Part shown: piece by piece, positions 21,508 through 34,531 of the stretch | Layout of the letters: the number at the start of each line of letters is the position of its first letter | How positions within the stretch are numbered: position 1 is the stretch's first letter | Assembly: GCA_037178625.1 (NCBI GenBank) | Contig: CM074141.1 | Coordinates: 62,001-126,000, forward strand | DNA length: 64,000 nucleotides | DNA from: Skeletonema tropicum | Taxonomy: Eukaryota; Bacillariophyta; Thalassiosirophyceae; Thalassiosirales; Thalassiosiraceae | Reading direction: 5' to 3' | Position numbers and translations under genes: made by a program | The notes under the pieces: model-generated | What the model was told of the DNA's origin: nothing | The model's input: the letters and a program-made list of their open reading frames with translations, nothing else | The model's database searches: none

Positions 21508-24500
21508 GATATCTAGCACTGGGCATCGGCATCAATATCCAGTGAGATATCTAGCACTGGGCATCGATATCCAGTGAGAGGATATCTAACACTGGGCATC
21601 GATGTCACCAGATATCTAGCACTGGGCATCAATATCCCCAGATATCCAGCACTGGGCATAGATATCCCCAGATATCTAGCTCTGGGCATCAATATCCAAT
21701 GAGATATCTAGCACTGGGCATCGATATCACCATATATCTAGCACTGGGCATCGATATCCAGCACTGGGCATCGATATCCAGTGAGATATCTAGCTCTGGG
21801 CATCAATATCCAATGAGATATCTAGAACTGGGCATCGATATCACCATATATCTAGCACTGGGCATCGATATCCATTGAGATATCTAGCACAGGGCATCGA
21901 TATCCAGTGAGATATCTAGCACTGGGCATTGATATGCCCAGATATCGCAAGATTTCTAGCACTGGGCATCGGCATCAATATCCTGTGAGATATCTAGCAC
22001 TGGGCATCGATATCCAGTGAGAGGATATCTAACACTGGGCATCGATGTCACCAGATATCTAGCACTGGGCATCAATATCCCCAGATATCCAGCACTGGGC
22101 ATAGATATTCCCAGATATCTAGCTTTGGGCATCGATATCCAATGAGATATCTAGCACTGGGCATCGATATCACCATATATCTAGCACTGGGCATCGATAT
22201 CCAGCACTGGGCATCGATATCCAGTGAGATATCTAGCTCTGGGCATCAATATCCAATGAGATATCTAGCACTGGGCATCGATATCACCATATATCTAGCA
22301 CTGGGCATCGATATCCATTGAGATATCTAGCACAGGGCATCGATATCCAGTGAGATATCTAGCACTGGGCATTGATATGCCCAGATATCCAGCACTGTGC
22401 ATCGATATCCCCAGATAGCCAGCACTGGGCATCAATATCGCCAGATATCTAGCTCTGGGCATCGATATCCAGTGAGATATCTAGGACTGGACATCAATAT
22501 CGCCTGATATCTAGCACTGGGCATCGATATCCTGTGAGATATCTAGCACTGGGCATCGATATCGCAAGATTTCTAGCACTGGGCATCGGCATCAATATCC
22601 AGTGAGATATCTAGCACTGGGCATCGATATCCAGTGAGAGGATATCTAACACTGGGCATCGATGTCACCAGATATCTAGCACTGGGCATCAATATCCCCA
22701 GATATCTAGCTCTGGGCATCGATATCCAATGAGATATCTAGCACTGGGCATCGATATCACCATATATCTAGCACTGGGCATCGATATCCAGTGAGATATC
22801 TAGCTCTGGGCATCAATATCCAATGAGATATCTAGCACTGGGCATCGATATTACCATATATCTAGCACTGGGCATCGATATCCATTGAGATATCTAGCAC
22901 AGGGCATCGATATCCAGTGAGATATCTAGCACTGGGCATTGATATGCCCAGATATCCAGCACTGTGCATCGATATCCCCAGATAGCCAGCACAGGGCATC
23001 AATATCGCCAGATATCTAGCTCTGGGCATTGATATCCAGTGAGATATCTAGGACTGGACATCGATATCGCCTGATATCTAGCACTGGGCATCGATATCCT
23101 GTGAGATATCTAGCACTGGGCATCGATATCGCAAGATTTCTAGCACTGGGCATCGATATCCAGTGAGATATCTAGCACTGGGCATCGATATCCAGTGAGA
23201 GGATATCTAACACTGGGCATCGATGTCACCAGATATCTAGCACTGGGCATCAATATCCCCAGATATCCAGCACTGGGCATAGATATCCCCAGATATCTAG
23301 CTCTGGGCATCGATATCCAATGAGATATCTAGCACTGGGCATCGATGTCACCAGATATCTAGCACTGGGCATCGATATCCAGCACTGGGCATCGATATCC
23401 AGTGAGATATCTAGCTCTGGGCATCAATATCCAATGAGATATCTAGCACTGGGCATCGATATCACCATATATCTAGCACTGGGCATCGATATCCATTGAG
23501 ATATCTAGCACAGGGCATCGATATCCAGTGAGATATCTAGCACTGGGCATTGATATGCCCAGATATCCAGCACTGTGCATCGATATCCCCAGATAGCCAG
23601 CACAGGGCATCAATATCGCCAGATATCTAGCTCTGGGCATTGATATCCAGTGAGATATCTAGGACTGGACATCGATATCGCCTGATATCTAGCACTGGGC
23701 ATCGATATCCTGTGAGATATCTAGCACTGGGCATCGATATCGCAAGATTTCTAGCACTGGGCATCGATATCCAGTGAGATATCTAGCACTGGGCATCGAT
23801 ATCCAGTGAGAGGATATCTAACACTGGGCATCGATGTCACCAGATATCTAGCACTGGGCATCAATATCCCCAGATATCCAGCACTGGGCATAGATATCCC
23901 CAGATATCTAGCTCTGGGCATCGATATCCAATGAGATATCTAGCACTGGGCATCGATGTCACCAGATATCTAGCACTGGGCATCGATATCCAGCACTGGG
24001 CATCGATATCCAGTGAGATATCTAGCTCTGGGCATCAATATCCAATGAGATATCTAGCACTGGGCATCGATATCACCATATATCTAGCACTGGGCATCGA
24101 TATCCATTGAGATATCTAGCACAGGGCATCGATATCCAGTGAGATATCTAGCACTGGGCATTGATATGCCCAGATATCCAGCACTGTGCATCGATATCCC
24201 CAGATAGCCAGCACTGGGCATCAATATCGCCAGATATCTAGCTCTGGGCATCGATATCCAGTGAGATATCTAGGACTGGACATCGATATCGCCTGATATC
24301 TAGCACTGGGCATCGATATCCTGTGAGATATCTAGCACTGGGCATCGATATCGCAAGATTTCTAGCACTGGACATCGACATCGATATCCAGTGAGATATC
24401 TAGCACTGGGCATCGATATCCAGTGAGAGGATATCTAACACTGGGCATCGATGTCACCAGATATCTAGCACTGGGCATCAATATCCCCAGATATCCAGCA

Positions 24501-26367
24501 CTGGGCATAGATATCCCCAGATATCTAGCTCTGGGCATCGATATCTAATGAGATATCTAGCACTGGGCATCGATATCACCATATATCTAGCACTGGGCAT
24601 CGATATCCAGCACTGGGCATCGATATCCAGTGAGATATCTAGCTCTGGGCATCAATATCCAATGAGATATCTAGCACTGGGCATCGATATCACCATATAT
24701 CTAGCACTGGGCATCGATATCCATTGAGATATCTAGCACAGGGCATCGATATCCAGTGAGATATCTAGCACTGGGCATTGATATGCCCAGATATCCAGCA
24801 CTGTGCATCGATATCCCCAGATAGCCAGCACTGGGCATCAATATCGCCAGATATCTAGCTCTGGGCATTGATATCCAGTGAGATATCTAGGACTGGACAT
24901 CGATATCGCCTGATATCAAGCACTGGGCATCGATATCCTGTGAGATATCTAGCACTGGGCATCGATATCGCAAGATTTCTAGCACTGGGCATCGATATCC
25001 AGTGAGATATCTAGCACTGAACATCGATATCCAGTGAGAGGATATCTAACACTGGGCATCGATGTCACCAGATATCTAGCACTGGGCATCAATATCCCCA
25101 GATATCCAGCACTGGGCATAGATATCCCCAGATATCTAGCTCTGGGCATCGATATCCAATGAGATATCTAGCACTGGGCATCGGTATCACCATATATCTA
25201 GCACTGGGCATCGATATCCAGCACTGGGCATCGATATCCAGTGAGATATCTAGCTCTGGGCATCAATATCCAATGAGATATCTAGCACTGGGCATCGATA
25301 TCACCATATATCTAGCACTGGGCATCGATATCCATTGAGATATCTAGCACAGGGCATCGATATCCAGTGAGATATCTAGCACTGGGCATTGATATGCCCA
25401 GATATCCAGCACTGTGCATCGATATCCCCAGATAGCCAGCACTGGGCATCAATATCGCCAGATATCTAGCTCTGGGCATCGATATCCAGTGAGATATCTA
25501 GGACTGGACATCGATATCACCTGATATCTAGCACTGGGCATCGATATCCTGTGAGATATCTAGCACTGGGCATCGATATCGCAAGATTTCTAGCACTGGG
25601 CATCGGCATCAATATCCAGTGAGATATCTAGCACTGGGCATCGATATCCAGTGAGAGGATATCTAACACTGGGCATCGATGTCACCAGATATCTAGCACT
25701 GGGCATCAATATCCCCAGATATCCAGCACTGGGCATAGATATCCCCAGATATCTAGCTCTGGGCATCGATATCCAATGAGATATCTAGCACTGGGCATCG
25801 ATATCACCATATATCTAGCACTGGGCATCGATATCCAGCACTGGGCATCGATATCCAGTGAGATATCTAGCTCTGGGCATCAATATCCAATGAGATATCT
25901 AGCACTGGGCATCGATATCACCATATATCTAGCACTGGGCATCGATATCCATTGAGATATCTAGCACAGGGCATCGATATCCAGTGAGATATCTAGCACT
26001 GGGCATTGATATGCCCAGATATCCAGCACTGTGCATCGATATCCCCAGATAGCCAGCACTGGGCATCAATATCGCCAGATATCTAGCTCTGGGCATCGAT
26101 ATCCAGTGAGATATCTAGGACTGGACATCGATATCGCCTGATATCTAGCACTGGGCATCGATATCCTGTGAGATATCTAGCACTGGGCATCAATATCGCA
26201 AGATTTCTAGCACTGGGCATCGATATCCAGTGAGATATCTAGCACTGGGCATCGATATCCAGTGAGAGGATATCTAACACTGGGCATCGATGTCACCAGA
26301 TATCTAGCACTGGGCATCAATATCCCCAGATATCCAGCACTGGGCATAGATATCCCAAGATATCTAG
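21498..26367. repeat. Satellite array with ~615-bp higher-order repeat
   Basis: The monomers are 20-34 bp variants of GATATC..NTGAGATATCTAGCACTGGGCATC. A marker variant with an extra GAGG (GTGAGAGGATATCTAACAC) recurs near 21574, 22018, 22634, 23196, 23808, 24424, 25035, 25652 and 26264. Most intervals are 610-617 bp, one is 562 and the first is 444. Neighbouring higher-order units differ by a few bases. GATATC palindromes occur in most monomers. The array runs directly into the sequence gap. Confidence 0.5.
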
Positions 26368-26867
26368 NNNNNNNNNNNNNNNNNNNNNNNNNNNNNNNNN
26401 NNNNNNNNNNNNNNNNNNNNNNNNNNNNNNNNNNNNNNNNNNNNNNNNNNNNNNNNNNNNNNNNNNNNNNNNNNNNNNNNNNNNNNNNNNNNNNNNNNNN
26501 NNNNNNNNNNNNNNNNNNNNNNNNNNNNNNNNNNNNNNNNNNNNNNNNNNNNNNNNNNNNNNNNNNNNNNNNNNNNNNNNNNNNNNNNNNNNNNNNNNNN
26601 NNNNNNNNNNNNNNNNNNNNNNNNNNNNNNNNNNNNNNNNNNNNNNNNNNNNNNNNNNNNNNNNNNNNNNNNNNNNNNNNNNNNNNNNNNNNNNNNNNNN
26701 NNNNNNNNNNNNNNNNNNNNNNNNNNNNNNNNNNNNNNNNNNNNNNNNNNNNNNNNNNNNNNNNNNNNNNNNNNNNNNNNNNNNNNNNNNNNNNNNNNNN
26801 NNNNNNNNNNNNNNNNNNNNNNNNNNNNNNNNNNNNNNNNNNNNNNNNNNNNNNNNNNNNNNNNNNN
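26368..26867. other. Assembly gap, exactly 500 N
   Basis: 500 consecutive N, a round number typical of a scaffolding placeholder rather than a measured gap. Confidence 0.5.
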
Positions 26868-27289
26868 AACCCTAACCCTAACCCTAACCCTAACCCTAAC
26901 CCTAACCCTAACCCTAACCCTAACCCTAACCCTAACCCTAACCCTAACCCTAACCCTAACCCTAACCCTAACCCTAACCCTAACCCTAACCCTAACCCTA
27001 ACCCTAACCCTAACCCTAACCCTAACCCTAACCCTAACCCTAACCCTAACCCTAACCCTAACCCTAACCCTAACCCTAACCCTAACCCTAACCCTAACCC
27101 TAACCCTAACCCTAACCCTAACCCTAACCCTAACCCTAACCCTAACCCTAACCCTAACCCTAACCCTAACCCTAACCCTACCCTAACCCTAACCCTAACC
27201 CTAACCCTAACCCTAACCCTAACCCTAACCCTAACCCTAACCCTAACCCTAACCCTAACCCTAACCCTAACCCTAACCCTAACCCTAAC
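26868..27289. repeat. Telomere repeat tract (CCCTAA)n
   Basis: About 70 copies of AACCCT, with a single irregular unit near 27180 (CCCTACCCTAA). The C-rich strand reads 5'->3', so the chromosome body lies to the right and this is a left chromosome end. Confidence 0.5.
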
Positions 27290-28806
27290 TTGGAGCAATA
27301 AGACGTATGGCGGCATATTTTCAACGTCATACATAGCGCAATCGATCAGTGAAGGTTTTATTGATCCGCCGCCATCGTCTGAGAAGCATCGGTAGCCGAC
27401 ATCAACACAACGAAATAATTGCGCACAGATGGGGATGCATTGATGTAATGTAGTATTATTACCCTTCAAAAGAAGATGCAGAGGAATAATGACAGAATTG
27501 TATTGCCGATAGTATCGACTAAATAATAAGCAACTATGATAAATAATAATGCTAATTTAAAGGATTAATTCAAGTGAATTAATATGTATTTATTGTTGGA
27601 CATATAAATATTATTGCCTTGTGTGGCTTTAAATATCCGAGTGTGTAGCGTAGTTATGAGGATAATAATAAATAGGGGGGCGTTAATTATTATTAGGAAG
27701 GCGCGGTTACTGCCAATATGGGTGTTATTAAACATGGGGGGTAATAGAAGAGGTGGTATGGGAGTGAGCGACGGAGCGAGAGATTTGACGTGTGAGCAGT
27801 CGCTGCTCTATTGATATTATGGAAATTAATACAATAGCTGCAGTGATGAAACTTGACGGATAGCTGCGCCATGACATAGCGCTTATGTCATTTATAAATT
27901 TATGCTACCATACGGACGGGTTTGTTTGTTATGGCATCTTGTGTCTCTCTAGTGGAAGCGTCGGCCATGTCGATAGTTTGAGTTGAGGAGGTGTGGTCTG
28001 AGGTAGGAGAACCAGATTGGTCAAATTTGGTAAAAGAGCTAATACAGTGGAATAAAGCTAGTAGTAGCCTTTGGAATTATGAGTAGTCACGTTGGCAATA
28101 TGAGTAGTCCCGTTGGCAAGATGAGTAATTTGTAGCTCAAAATGCCAAAAAAAAGCAATTTGTTTAGGAATATAGAGGTGAGACTTTGTGGCTGTCTCTT
28201 GTAAACTCTTTCTTCACATACAGATGCCATTCACTAACTATTTCCACTTGTCAATGGCATCCTCTTGGGAGCCATCGGACTCTCTTGGGATCTTGCCAGG
28301 TGCTTTTGCTGAAGGAGAACGTCCCTGACAGTACCTCAAGTCTCATCCTCCTCACTGGCTGACGATGGCATTCAATTGAAGTACACACCTCTACTGTGGA
28401 AGCCGATTGTTCATCTCCAGATGTCATTACTCGTCTACTTGGCTCTTTCTGTTCGAGTCTCTTCAGTCGTGCATTGGTGGGAGCAGCAGCACTTCCCTTG
28501 CATACTTCAAGTCTCATTCTTTGGCTGGTTGCTTTCGATGTCGCATGTCTCCACTGTGGAAGTGGTGCGGACATGACAGTACCTCAATTCTCATCGTTCT
28601 CTTTAGCTGAGGAGAGAGGTGCAGTTTTCATCGCAGATATCTTTACTCATCTACATGGCTCTTGTTGTTTGTACTGTGGTGGGAGTAGCAATTCCGAAGC
28701 AGAGAATCATCATAGATGCAATTAATCGTCTCATCGTTGGAGTCTCTTCAGTCCAATTGTTGTCCAAAGTGGGAGTTGCGCATCTCTGCCAGTACTTCAA
28801 GTTGAG

Positions 28807-29377
28807 CTGAGTGCATCTGACTCTTGGTTCGATACAGGAAGAAAGAGGTGAGTCATTGGTGCTGCATGTAGTAAATTTTTCATTTCTAATATCACTCACT
28901 AACTACTTCCGTTTATCACGTTCTTCTTCATAGCTGAAACTGACATTATCTTGGCTTGACACAGGAATAAAGAGGTGAGTCTTTCGCACTGCCTCTCATT
29001 GAAGATTCTTTCGCAACCAACATCATTTGCTAAAGTACTTCCTTTTATGACTTTCTTCTTTGTAGCTGAGTGCAACTGACATCCTCTTGGCTTGGTGCAG
29101 GAATATAGAGGTGAGACTTTGTCGCTGTCTCTTGTAAACTCTTTCTTCACATACAGATACCATTCACTAACTATTTCCACTTGTCACTGGCATCCTCTTG
29201 GCCTGAAGAAGGGGTAATAATAATTGCATGGTTGGCTTTGGTTGGTCCTGGGAATAAAGAGGTGAGTGTATGACGCAGCAGTACTAGGCTTTTTCACATA
29301 ATTGTTGGCTAAACTTCTTTGCTGCTGCTGTAGAATATACAACTGAAATTATTTCAGCTTGTCATTGGAATTGTAAG
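28807..29377 (+). other. Array of repeated mini-exon/intron-like modules
   Basis: Related 41-45 nt segments (CTGA...TCTTGG...CAGGAATA(T/A)AGAG) are each followed by GTGAG and preceded by a pyrimidine tract and TAG. Clear modules: exon-like 28934-28974 (41 nt), 29066-29110 (45 nt) and 29334-29377 (44 nt), with intron-like 28848-28933, 28975-29065 and 29262-29333. CTAAC or CTAAA branch-point-like strings lie upstream of the acceptors. Lengths are not all multiples of three, so a coding role is doubtful. A spliced subtelomeric transcript is my inference. An identical copy is at 32952-33522. Confidence 0.5.
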
Positions 29378-29675
29378 GTAAGAGTATGAAGTTTTCATGT
29401 AATAGATTCTCTTGGAGATGACATCACAGTTATCCCGTGAGTTGTCATTTGGGGTGCATACTTGTTTTGGTGTATTTGTATGTGCGTCTTAAGTAGGTAG
29501 TAAGTAGTAATAAAGCTTTGTTACTTTTTGTGTCTTCTTTGCGATGATTCGAATGCAATTTAATTATGTGTCATGTAATTAATCATATGTGTCATACAAT
29601 GCAATGTAATAAAACCAGAATTTAATTCTGATGATCAAAAAAAAAATTCTGATGTGTGACAGTCCGCGAAAGTTC

Positions 29676-29795
29676 AGATTTCGATACTGGATTTTCTTAT
29701 TCTTTGACATCGGAATAATATCAGAATTTGAAGTTGACAAGATTTCTGATGAGCAAGATACAAAAACCCATAAAGGCATTATCCCACTTCAGAGG
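29676..29795 (-). mobile_element. Decayed end of the CCTCTGAAGTGGGAT transposon
   Basis: The reverse complement matches the first ~120 bp of the left end at 44665, ending CCCACTTCAGAGG at 29795. No genes. The same fragment sits at 33821-33940 within the duplicate unit. Confidence 0.5.
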
Positions 29796-29871
29796 AATGT
29801 ATCGGTGGACACATCAGAAGCGGTGGACACATCAGAACGTCTGAAAAACGGTGAAAACACGAACACGCCCA

Positions 29872-29914
29872 CCCTAACCCTAACCCTAACCCTAACCCTA
29901 ACCCTAACCCTAAC
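29872..29914. repeat. Short internal telomere tract, about 7 repeats
   Basis: (CCCTAA)n in the same orientation as the long tract at 26868. It sits exactly at the boundary where copy D stops (CGCCCA) and different DNA begins. Confidence 0.5.
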
Positions 29915-30314
29915 TGTCGTGTTGGAGTTGTGGAAGAGTTTCTAGTAATTCCTCATACTCGTCACTGTCTTCATAATTAAATGGTTCATACTGAGTAGAT
30001 TGCTCAGAGTCGTCAAAGGTGTTAATAAGAGTATCCAAGTTGTGTAGCATGTTATCATGGGCTGCGTACACATCGTCGGCGTCCTCGACTGGTAAGTACC
30101 TAATTGATGTTGTTTGCTTTGTAGGAGGTGTGTCACTGATAAATGTTGGTGAATCTACACGTAGTGTTGTTGCTCCGTTAATAATATTGTCATGGCATGT
30201 ACCTTGTGGAGGTGTGGCAATGACAATTTTGTTTAATAGCGCATGAGTTGCGCCGCCAACAAATTCGTTGGTTGCCAAATTCACAAATGGAATTATGGCA
30301 TAAATGAACTTCAT
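29910..30314 (-). pseudogene. Reading frame cut off by telomere repeats (unknown protein)
   Basis: 134 codons from ATG 30314. The frame ends when it meets the telomere tract, whose TTAGGG supplies the TAG stop. The product is acidic in its second half (NYEDSDEYEELLE), with a hydrophobic start. No family recognised. It looks like the 5' part of a gene that lost its 3' end when a telomere was added. Copy B of the subtelomeric repeat starts 77 bp upstream of it. Confidence 0.5.
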
Positions 30315-30390
30315 TGTTGGTGATTGTATAGGCTCTATAACCTGTTAGTATCCTCGATCTCCCTACTTCCAATCGATGCTATTCATACTA

Positions 30391-33300
30391 GATTAATTCT
30401 TAATTCTTTGTTTGGGGAGGGGAGGGGGGACTTATTTTTGGCCCAATTGATAATTAATCGATAGGGGGGGGCGGCGGCAGAGGGGGGGGGTGCTATTTGA
30501 TGATTATTTTAGTACTGTGTGTGTTGTGTGCTGCCGAGTGTTCCGACGACATGGTTGCTCAGTTGTTTGTCTTCGGCGCAGCGTTGGTGTGTTGAGGACC
30601 GTTTTGTAGCCATGAGGATAACGGGACAAGCACGGTCCGGGCTGTCCTCCACAGGTCGAAACATATTGGTTGAGATTATAACATTGGTTCTGGTAAGTAC
30701 CAGTGCAATAAACTATTAAGAATAGAACATTGGTTCTGGTAAGTACCAGTGTGATAAACTATTAAAAATAGAACATTGGTTCTGATAAGTACCAGTGCAA
30801 TAAACGATTTAGAAACCTAACAGAAGACTACACGTGGAATTCCGAATATAAGGTGCTGACATTCTCTAGTAACACAAAAAAATAAGGACAAAGAAGAAAT
30901 ACTAAAAATGGGCTGTATAATATAAGGTGCTGAAATATAGGTGGTACTAGACTGCAAAAAAACAAGATATAACAAACCTATGTGTTGAGGTGTGTTGGTG
31001 CGGTGCGCAGTGCGTTGGGGGCTGTAGTAAGTAGGGCTGTAGTAGTGATCGCGGATGGATATGTACATGGGCTTTTCCCACTTTTGAGATTTCACCCATG
31101 GAACATCACAACAGATGGATGTATACATGGGCTTTTCCCACTTTTGAGATTTCACCCATGGAAACATCGCCACCTCCCACCACCCGATCCGAACCCGAAG
31201 ACCATCACCATGGGGAGATGATGTCTTACTACTATGTAGACGACAGCACACAAAAATCCTGCACATAAAAATAGCACCAACATGGCCGCATCATCATAGC
31301 CGACATGAGGGGCGAAGGAACTGAATAATAATATTGTGTGTAGCATGATATCTTATAATATTCTGCAGAGAGAAAATGGAGCGAAGTCATCACAATAACT
31401 CGCCCGGCGGCACCGGCTCGTTCTCGGCCAATACTTGGAGCAATAAGACGTATGGCGGCATATTTTCAACGTCATACATAGCGCAATCGATCAGTGAAGG
31501 TTTTATTGATCCGCCGCCATCGTCTGAGAAGCATCGGTAGCCGACATCAACACAACGAAATAATTGCGCACAGATGGGGATGCATTGATGTAATGTAGTA
31601 TTATTACCCTTCAAAAGAAGATGCAGAGGAATAATGACAGAATTGTATTGCCGATAGTATCGACTAAATAATAAGCAACTATGATAAATAATAATGCTAA
31701 TTTAAAGGATTAATTCAAGTGAATTAATATGTATTTATTGTTGGACATGTAAATATTATTGCCTTGTGTGGCTTTAAATATCCGAGTGTGTAGCGTAGTT
31801 ATGAGGATAATAATAAATAGGGGGGCGTTAATTATTATTAGGAAGGCGCGGTTACTGCCAATATGGGTGTTATTAAACATGGGGGGTAATAGAAGAGGTG
31901 GTATGGGAGTGAGCGACGGAGCGAGAGATTTGACGTGTGAGCAGTCGCTGCTCTATTGATATTATGGAAATTAATACAATAGCTGCAGTGATGAAACTTG
32001 ACGGATAGCTGCGCCATGACATAGCGCTTATGTCATTTATAAATTTATGCTACCATACGGACGGGTTTGTTTGTTATGGCATCTTGTGTCTCTCTAGTGG
32101 AAGCGTCGGCCATGTCGATAGTTTGAGTTGAGGAGGTGTGGTCTGAGGTAGGAGAACCAGATTGGTCAAATTTGGTAAAAGAGCTAATACAGTGGAATAA
32201 AGCTAGTAGTAGCCTTTGGAATTATGAGTAGTCACGTTGGCAATATGAGTAGTCCCGTTGGCAAGATGAGTAATTTGTAGCTCAAAATGCCAAAAAAAAG
32301 CAATTTGTTTAGGAATATAGAGGTGAGACTTTGTGGCTGTCTCTTGTAAACTCTTTCTTCACATACAGATGCCATTCACTAACTATTTCCACTTGTCAAT
32401 GGCATCCTCTTGGGAGCCATCGGACTCTCTTGGGATCTTGCCAGGTGCTTTTGCTGAAGGAGAACGTCCCTGACAGTACCTCAAGTCTCATCCTCCTCAC
32501 TGGCTGACGATGGCATTCAATTGAAGTACACACCTCTACTGTGGAAGCCGATTGTTCATCTCCAGATGTCATTACTCGTCTACTTGGCTCTTTCTGTTCG
32601 AGTCTCTTCAGTCGTGCATTGGTGGGAGCAGCAGCACTTCCCTTGCATACTTCAAGTCTCATTCTTTGGCTGGTTGCTTTCGATGTCGCATGTCTCCACT
32701 GTGGAAGTGGTGCGGACATGACAGTACCTCAATTCTCATCGTTCTCTTTAGCTGAGGAGAGAGGTGCAGTTTTCATCGCAGATATCTTTACTCATCTACA
32801 TGGCTCTTGTTGTTTGTACTGTGGTGGGAGTAGCAATTCCGAAGCAGAGAATCATCATAGATGCAATTAATCGTCTCATCGTTGGAGTCTCTTCAGTCCA
32901 ATTGTTGTCCAAAGTGGGAGTTGCGCATCTCTGCCAGTACTTCAAGTTGAGCTGAGTGCATCTGACTCTTGGTTCGATACAGGAAGAAAGAGGTGAGTCA
33001 TTGGTGCTGCATGTAGTAAATTTTTCATTTCTAATATCACTCACTAACTACTTCCGTTTATCACGTTCTTCTTCATAGCTGAAACTGACATTATCTTGGC
33101 TTGACACAGGAATAAAGAGGTGAGTCTTTCGCACTGCCTCTCATTGAAGATTCTTTCGCAACCAACATCATTTGCTAAAGTACTTCCTTTTATGACTTTC
33201 TTCTTTGTAGCTGAGTGCAACTGACATCCTCTTGGCTTGGTGCAGGAATATAGAGGTGAGACTTTGTCGCTGTCTCTTGTAAACTCTTTCTTCACATACA

Positions 33301-34016
33301 GATACCATTCACTAACTATTTCCACTTGTCACTGGCATCCTCTTGGCCTGAAGAAGGGGTAATAATAATTGCATGGTTGGCTTTGGTTGGTCCTGGGAAT
33401 AAAGAGGTGAGTGTATGACGCAGCAGTACTAGGCTTTTTCACATAATTGTTGGCTAAACTTCTTTGCTGCTGCTGTAGAATATACAACTGAAATTATTTC
33501 AGCTTGTCATTGGAATTGTAAGGTAAGAGTATGAAGTTTTCATGTAATAGATTCTCTTGGAGATGACATCACAGTTATCCCGTGAGTTGTCATTTGGGGT
33601 GCATACTTGTTTTGGTGTATTTGTATGTGCGTCTTAAGTAGGTAGTAAGTAGTAATAAAGCTTTGTTACTTTTTGTGTCTTCTTTGCGATGATTCGAATG
33701 CAATTTAATTATGTGTCATGTAATTAATCATATGTGTCATACAATGCAATGTAATAAAACCAGAATTTAATTCTGATGATCAAAAAAAAAATTCTGATGT
33801 GTGACAGTCCGCGAAAGTTCAGATTTCGATACTGGATTTTCTTATTCTTTGACATCGGAATAATATCAGAATTTGAAGTTGACAAGATTTCTGATGAGCA
33901 AGATACAAAAACCCATAAAGGCATTATCCCACTTCAGAGGAATGTATCGGTGGACACATCAGAAGCGGTGGACACATCAGAACGTCTGAAAAACGGTGAA
34001 AACACGAACACGCCCA
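30391..34016 (+). repeat. Subtelomeric repeat, copy B (longest, 3.6 kb)
   Basis: The outer half (30391-32140) matches copy A in reverse and copy C; the inner part (31435-34016) matches copy D. It holds the 54-bp triplication, the 60-bp duplication, the second mini-exon array (32952-33522) and the decayed transposon end (33821-33940). No reading frame in it was convincing as a gene. Confidence 0.5.
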
Positions 34017-34531
34017 TGCGGTTCAAAAACTAAGAATACCCAGGATCTGTTGTCATGATGGAGTTAGAGTCGGAGACACGACGATTTGCCTGAGGGGTAG
34101 AAGTATCAGAAGGTACCATGGTTGAACGATGAAGACCGTTGGAAGAATTGATCAGATTCCGGTCGTAGAGGAATTAAATTGGATGAATGCAGTCCGTAGG
34201 ATGCAGAGACCGCGTAAGCGTTTGGCGCTCGTATACCTGTAAAAGGTGCAACGCTGTAAGTATAGGAAGATATTGACGCAGACAATGAAGAGTATCCGGC
34301 GTCCCGAATGCTCTGTGTAGCGTTGACTTCATAGTAACAGAGACAATATTATTTTATTGTGAGAGCTTTGATTTGCACTTGACAATTAAGCTAAGTGCAA
34401 CTCAACGCATAAGATAGCGCAGCTCTTGCGTTAGATGATGTGAGTGAGAACCATGTACGAAAACTCACTCAATTGACAGAAACATGTAAACCTAAAATAG
34501 GAAGGCGAGTCACAACTAGGCAACCTCAACA
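34017..34531 (-). mobile_element. 5' fragment of a Copia element: one LTR plus leader, inverted
   Basis: 34239-34531 is an LTR (sense TGTTGAGGTTGCC...TTTTACA) closely similar to the LTR at 43392-43685. In sense direction it is followed by leader DNA beginning GGTATACGAGCGCC, a plausible but unproven primer-binding site. The rest of the element is absent: the fragment ends at copy B on one side and copy C on the other. Confidence 0.5.

Larger units (their letters stand above)
27290..29871 (+). repeat. Subtelomeric repeat, copy D, capped by the telomere
   Basis: Matches 31435-34016 at a constant offset of 4145 bp with no difference noticed except a few bases near its start. Its outer part (equivalent to 30391-31434) is missing and replaced by telomere repeats. 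It contains the mini-exon array (28807-29377) and, near its inner end, a decayed transposon end (about 29676-29795). Confidence 0.5.

Noticed and set aside
21498..26367. CRISPR-like array of short regular repeats
   Set aside because: There are no unique spacers: the whole array is variants of one monomer in a higher-order pattern, in a eukaryotic setting.
26207..27469. Long open frames across the gap and telomere tract
   Set aside because: They exist only because N and CCCTAA repeats have no stops; they encode simple dipeptide repeats.
28251..28899. Several 60-110 codon frames in the subtelomeric unit
   Set aside because: They overlap on both strands, show no motif, and repeat only as part of the whole duplicated unit.
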